Both the position numbers and the translations under genes were made by a program. The notes beneath the pieces are model-generated. The model saw only the letters and a list, made by a program, of their open reading frames with translations, was not told where the DNA came from and did no database searches. From the NCBI GenBank assembly GCA_014650475.1, contig BMVA01000001.1, forward strand, positions 310,001 to 374,000: a DNA stretch of 64,000 nucleotides, read 5' to 3'. The stretch comes from Streptomyces albogriseolus. GTDB taxonomy: Bacteria; Actinomycetota; Actinomycetes; Streptomycetales; Streptomycetaceae. Shown here piece by piece: positions 60,978 to 64,000 of this stretch (position 1 is its first letter; the number at the start of each line of letters is the position of its first letter).

Positions 60978-61209
60978 ACCCGCGCGGCACCCGTCCGGCG
61001 CCCCGTCCGGCGCTCCGGAAGCCGCGTCCGGCGAGGCCCGCCGGGTCGTCGTGCGACGCAAGGGGCCGATGCTGGTGGAGGGCCCGGTGGAGGTGGAGCT
61101 GGAGGACGGTTCGGTGGTGTCCTCCGACCGCTTCCAGGTGGCCCTGTGCACCTGCCGGCGCAGCCGCCGCTACCCCTGGTGCGACACCAGCCACCGCGAC
61201 CGCGCCTGA
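60958..61209 (+). CDS. CDGSH iron-sulfur domain protein
   Basis: An 83-residue protein starting at a GTG at 60958 inside the methyltransferase gene. After a ~28-residue Pro/Ser/Ala-rich N-terminus, a short beta fold (VVVRRKGPMLVEGPVEVELE) leads to the 2Fe-2S motif CTCRRSRRYPWCDTSH: C-x-C-x2-S-x3-P-x-C-D-x-S-H, here with the Cys3His1 ligand set of mitoNEET-type clusters. Third gene of the operon. It could be the electron carrier of the iron enzyme; this is inference. Confidence 0.88.
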   Translation: MPNSPSEPARHPSGAPSGAPEAASGEARRVVVRRKGPMLVEGPVEVELEDGSVVSSDRFQVALCTCRRSRRYPWCDTSHRDRA

Positions 61210-61239
61210 CCTTCTCGCCGCAGGACTCCGGGAAAGCCC

Positions 61240-61278
61240 GGAGGCCGGCGGGCGGCCCCACTCCGCCCGCCGGCCTCC
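61240..61278 (+). terminator. Terminator of the iron-enzyme operon
   Basis: Perfect 16-bp GC stem (61240-61255 with 61263-61278), 7-base loop, 30 bases after the CDGSH stop codon; it may also serve the convergent SSI gene. Confidence 0.85.
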
Positions 61279-61364
61279 CATGGGATCGCACTGCCCGCGT
61301 GGTGCCCCGTACTCCCCAGTCCGCGGGCCGCCACGCGGTCACGGGAACCGTGCGATCCCGGTCT

Positions 61365-61799
61365 CTAGAAGGCGAAGACGCTCGAGCCGTGCGCGTTCAT
61401 CTCGCACTCGTTGGAGAAGACGCGCTCGTAGGAGACCCGCTTGCCCTGCCAGACGCCGTCCACGGTGAGCAGCACCGGGTCGTACACCATCGGGCACATG
61501 ACGTCCTCGCCCCGCGTCAGCGCGTTCAGGTCGCCGCCGACGGCGGCCAGGTCCGCGCAGGCCGAGCCGGCCGCCGGGTGGGTGCCCGACGGGCCCGGAG
61601 CACAGGTCAGGGTGACCGCGCGTTCCGGTGCGGCGGTCGTCGCGCTGACGCCCTTGCCGACGGTCAGCACCAGGGCGGAGGGGGCGTAGAGCGCGGACGG
61701 GGCATCTCCCGGGGCGGCGAGCGCGGCCCCGGAGAGGGGGGCGCAGACGGCGGTGGCCGTGAGACCGAGGGTGATGGCCCAGCGCGCGGTGTTCCGCAT
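61365..61799 (-). CDS. ssi: Streptomyces subtilisin inhibitor (SSI)
   Basis: A 144-residue secreted protease inhibitor. GGAAGG precedes the ATG at 61799 by eight bases; an upstream in-frame ATG (61808) sits on that site. Signal peptide to ~31 residues, mature protein from [10 protein letters not shown], 113 residues. In mature numbering the cysteines are 35, 50, 71 and 101, and the reactive bond is Met73-Val74 in MCPMVYDPV. The end [10 protein letters not shown] is that of the classical SSI. It inhibits subtilisin-like and some streptogrisin-type proteases as a dimer. Two S1 proteases are in the same window. Confidence 0.95.
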   Translation of the reverse strand: MRNTARWAITLGLTATAVCAPLSGAALAAPGDAPSALYAPSALVLTVGKGVSATTAAPERAVTLTCAPGPSGTHPAAGSACADLAAVGGDLNALTRGEDVMCPMVYDPVLLTVDGVWQGKRVSYERVFSNECEMNAHGSSVFAF

Positions 61800-62256
61800 T
61801 GTGTGCATCCTTCCGCTTCGTTTCTTCGGGTTGCCGGCCCGTGCTCGGTGGTGCCGAACCGGCGTGCCGGAGTCTGCCGAGTCCCCGGCGGAAACTCACC
61901 TCGACCCCATGCATTTCAGTAACATTGCGTATTGAAGCAGTGGCGTGAAGTGACCAAGCGAACGCGCGTGGACCCGGTAATCGCACGGCTTCCGCAGGAG
62001 CGAAGTGGCCAGATGGCCGAATATCCGCCGCCTCTTAATCGGCCTGAAACATTCCGATTCCGTCGTGCGCAGGGTGAAGAGAAACCCCTTGCGGTCATGA
62101 AAGGGACGCTCCGCGGTCATCTCCGAACACCCCGCGCGTCTCCCGGGACGGTGGGCACGTCCTGTCACCGGACGCTGGACGCGACCGGTGCATACCGGCC
62201 AGTATGCGTCGGGACCACGAGGCACCCCCGAGGCATCACGAGACAGGGCGGGACGG
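61800..62256. promoter_or_regulatory. 457-bp divergent promoter region between ssi and the alpha-hydroxy acid oxidase gene
   Basis: Relatively AT-rich for this genome, especially 61915-62090. I see no gene with Streptomyces codon bias. It holds the ssi promoter on the left, a small inverted repeat GGCCA-N2-TGGCC (62007-62018), a duplicated GCGGTCAT, and the 18-bp palindrome at 62190-62207 close to the oxidase gene. Confidence 0.55.
62190..62207 (+). promoter_or_regulatory. Palindrome GCATAC-N6-GTATGC upstream of the oxidase gene
   Basis: Perfect 6-bp arms around CGGCCA, 49 bases upstream of the ATG at 62257. Spacing and symmetry suit a GntR- or TetR-type repressor; no such gene is adjacent. 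Confidence 0.55.
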
Positions 62257-63426
62257 ATGGCGAAGCACTGGGCCGACTTCCAGTACGAGATCTACCTGAA
62301 CGGGATGACGGGCGCCGTGCCGCGGCTGCCGACCGACCTGACCCGGCTGGAGGAGCTGACCGAGCAGCGCCTCGGCCCCGGTCCGGTCGGGTACGTGGCG
62401 GGCAGCGCGGGCGACGGCAGCACCGCCCGCGCCAACCGGGCCGCCCTGGACCGCCGCAGGATCGTGCCGCGCATGCTGCGGGACGTCCACGAGCGCGACC
62501 TGTCGGTGGAGGTGCTGGGCCGCCCGCTGCCCGCGCCGCTCGCCCTGGCGCCGGTCGGGGTGCTGTCGATCATGCATCCGGGCGCCGAGCCGGCGGCCGC
62601 GCGCGCCGCGGCCGCGCAGGGCGTGCCGTTCGTGCTGTCGTCCGCGTCCAGCACGCCGATGGAGCAGGTCGCCGAGGCGATGGGGGACGCGGAGCGCTGG
62701 TTCCAGCTGTACTGGCCCAAGGACGTGGAGGTGGCGCGGTCCTTCCTGGACCGGGCGAAGGCGGCCGGGTACACGGCGCTGGTCGTCACCCTGGACACGC
62801 CGCTGCTGTCCTGGCGCCCGCGCGACCTCGACCAGGCGTACCTGCCGTTCCTGCGCGGCGTGGGCACCGCCAACTACTTCTCCGACCCGGCGTTCCGGGC
62901 GGGGCTCGCGAAGCCCGTACACGAGGACCCGAACGCGGCGGTGATGCACTTCGTGGGCATGTTCGCCGACCCCGCGAAGACCTGGCCGGATCTGGCGTTC
63001 CTGCGGGAGAACTGGGACGGCCCGATCGTCCTCAAGGGCGTGCTGCACCCCGACGACGCCCGGCTGGCGGCCGACGCGGGCATGGACGGCGTGGTGGTGT
63101 CCAACCACGGCGGCCGGCAGGTGGCGGGCGCGGTCGCCGCGGCGGACGCGCTGCCCGGCGTGGTGCGGGCCGTCGGCGACCGGCTCACCGTGCTGTTCGA
63201 CAGCGGGGTGCGCACCGGCGACGACGTCTTCAAGGCGCTCGCGCTGGGCGCCCGCGCGGTGCTGGTGGGCCGTCCGTACGTGTACGGGCTGGGCCTGGAC
63301 GGACAGGCGGGCGTGGAGCACGTGATCCGCTGTCTGCTCGCCGAACTCGACCTCACCCTCGCCCTGTCGGGCCACTCGGGGCCGGGCACGGTGGGTCCCG
63401 GCGACCTCACGGAGGCAGCGGTCTGA
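62257..63426 (+). CDS. FMN-dependent alpha-hydroxy acid oxidase (lactate 2-monooxygenase-like)
   Basis: A 389-residue TIM-barrel flavoenzyme. FQYEIYLNGMTGAVPRLPTD and FQLYWPKDVEVARSFL are N-terminal hallmarks of the lactate 2-monooxygenase-like branch. The catalytic His is near 284 in VVVSNHGGRQVAGA, and FDSGVRTGDDVFKALALGAR with VLVGRPYVYGL binds the FMN phosphate. Length is typical. The substrate is probably L-lactate or a similar alpha-hydroxy acid. A perfect palindrome 49 bases upstream may be its operator. A terminator follows at 63434. Confidence 0.9.
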   Translation: MAKHWADFQYEIYLNGMTGAVPRLPTDLTRLEELTEQRLGPGPVGYVAGSAGDGSTARANRAALDRRRIVPRMLRDVHERDLSVEVLGRPLPAPLALAPVGVLSIMHPGAEPAAARAAAAQGVPFVLSSASSTPMEQVAEAMGDAERWFQLYWPKDVEVARSFLDRAKAAGYTALVVTLDTPLLSWRPRDLDQAYLPFLRGVGTANYFSDPAFRAGLAKPVHEDPNAAVMHFVGMFADPAKTWPDLAFLRENWDGPIVLKGVLHPDDARLAADAGMDGVVVSNHGGRQVAGAVAAADALPGVVRAVGDRLTVLFDSGVRTGDDVFKALALGARAVLVGRPYVYGLGLDGQAGVEHVIRCLLAELDLTLALSGHSGPGTVGPGDLTEAAV

Positions 63427-63433
63427 CTCCCCG

Positions 63434-63461
63434 TCCGGGGCGGCCGCGGGGCCGCCCCGGA
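63434..63461. terminator. Bidirectional terminator
   Basis: Perfect 12-bp stem TCCGGGGCGGCC/GGCCGCCCCGGA with a GCGG loop between genes converging from 63426 and 63472. Confidence 0.8.
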
Positions 63462-63471
63462 GGCGCGCGGC

Positions 63472-64000
63472 TCAGCTCACCGGTTCCGCCAGGCCGGCGT
63501 AGCGGGCGGAGGGGGCCGTCGGGCCGGTGACGGAGAGGGACTCGCTGGACGCGTCGGCGGAGCGGACCGGTTCGGCGGCCCAGCGCTGCTCCACGGTACG
63601 GTCGCGCACCTTGACGACGATGTCGGCGTTCGCGTCAGGGGTCGACGGGGCGAGCGCCATCCGCACGTCCCAGCGCGGCACCAGCTCGCCCTGCACCGTG
63701 AGGTCGTACCGCACGTCGTCGGCGGTCCGGTCGCCGGAGTCGGCGCAGGCGCCGAGGACGACCACGCCGGCGTCCTTGTGGGAGTCCAGGCACAGCCCCG
63801 GGTCGGCCACGCTGCGCAGCAGCCCGTCGTCCTCGTACGTCCACTGCTGGGTCCACGCCGTGGAGCACTTCGCCAGCCGGGCGCCGGAGCCGTCCCGGGG
63901 CTCGTCGCGGGTGTCCAGGCAGAGGCCGGAGGCGATGTTGCGCAGCCGGGTGCGGCTCGGCGCCGAGGGCAGGCCCGCCGCGCCGGGCGGGGAGGCGGAC
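63472..64000 (-). CDS. Ricin-type beta-trefoil lectin domain protein (partial)
   Basis: The gene enters from the right edge; the C-terminal 175 codons are visible. Two beta-trefoil repeats are recognisable by ASGLCLDTRDEPRDGSGARL, with AWTQQWTYEDDGLLRSVADP (QxW motif), and GLCLDSHKDAGVVVLGACAD. After the trefoil a beta-rich segment (RYDLTVQGELVPRWDVRMAL) and a Ser/Ala-rich end follow. The linker before the trefoil is Pro/Ala-rich, so a further N-terminal domain, for instance an enzyme, regulator or membrane anchor, probably lies outside the window. Confidence 0.8.
   Translation of the reverse strand, partial: SASPPGAAGLPSAPSRTRLRNIASGLCLDTRDEPRDGSGARLAKCSTAWTQQWTYEDDGLLRSVADPGLCLDSHKDAGVVVLGACADSGDRTADDVRYDLTVQGELVPRWDVRMALAPSTPDANADIVVKVRDRTVEQRWAAEPVRSADASSESLSVTGPTAPSARYAGLAEPVS

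Noticed and set aside
62013..62256. A possible small gene starting at an ATG at 62013 behind AGGAG
   Set aside because: Codon third positions are not GC-biased and the frame runs into the oxidase gene in the wrong frame; more likely the leader or promoter region.

Overview
The window looks like a stretch of a Streptomyces chromosome. GC is very high with strong third-position GC bias, GTG and TTG starts are common, and the gene content is typical of the genus: streptogrisin-type S1 proteases, a Streptomyces subtilisin inhibitor, SpoIIE-type phosphatases, mycothiol-dependent formaldehyde detoxification and many small Streptomyces-specific proteins. The mature subtilisin inhibitor agrees, by residue numbering (Cys35, Cys50, Cys71, reactive bond Met73-Val74), with the classical SSI of S. 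albogriseolus as I remember it, so that species group is a reasonable guess. I saw no rRNA, tRNA, insertion sequence, phage gene or CRISPR array.

Layout. 1-3.2 kb: a truncated Pro/Asp-rich protein, a DUF1232 membrane protein and a two-gene graspetide locus (tgmA, tgmB) without its usual methyltransferase. 3.3-9.1 kb: GlxA-type regulator, ABC exporter, aldo/keto reductase, VOC protein and Gfo/Idh/MocA oxidoreductase. 9.1-16.5 kb: secreted GH64 beta-1,3-glucanase behind a LacI-type operator, a polytopic membrane protein, and a pgmB-GH65 disaccharide phosphorylase operon. 16.6-31 kb: small-molecule kinase, GNAT, GT39-like protein, RpiR regulator, SpoIIE phosphatase, a second ATP-grasp protein, Zn-ribbon OB-fold protein, F420/FMN-type oxidoreductase, a methyltransferase-MalY pair and DUF3800. 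31-42 kb: membrane-anchored S1 protease, L,D-transpeptidase, two SDRs, the mscR/metallo-hydrolase pair, an ABC exporter, and a TetR regulator divergent from a secreted beta-propeller. 42.3-44.1 kb: a decay zone with a frameshifted GNAT gene and abutting pieces of a type II thioesterase, a serine beta-lactamase-like gene and an NRPS adenylation domain. 44.3-50.5 kb: two divergent SpoIIE-type phosphatases and a secreted S1 protease. 51-57.2 kb: a complete NHLM-type peptide export operon. 57.3-64 kb: Ppx/GppA phosphatase, flavodoxin-like reductase, a three-gene iron enzyme/methyltransferase/CDGSH operon, SSI, an FMN alpha-hydroxy acid oxidase and a truncated ricin-type lectin protein.

The best candidate for a poorly described system is the 51-57.2 kb operon. 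A 71-residue precursor with a double-glycine leader carries a cysteine-free, Lys/Arg-free core with two 17-residue-spaced repeats. It is followed by an intercistronic hairpin, an HlyD-type adaptor, a peptidase-containing ABC transporter and a second ABC protein with an N-terminal cyclic-nucleotide-domain-like region. No modification enzyme is nearby, so the product may be an unmodified exported peptide. The second candidate is the tightly coupled operon of a heme-oxygenase-like iron enzyme, a HemK2/MTQ2-like methyltransferase and a CDGSH protein (59.3-61.2 kb). The third is the methyltransferase-less graspetide pair at 1.1-2.3 kb.
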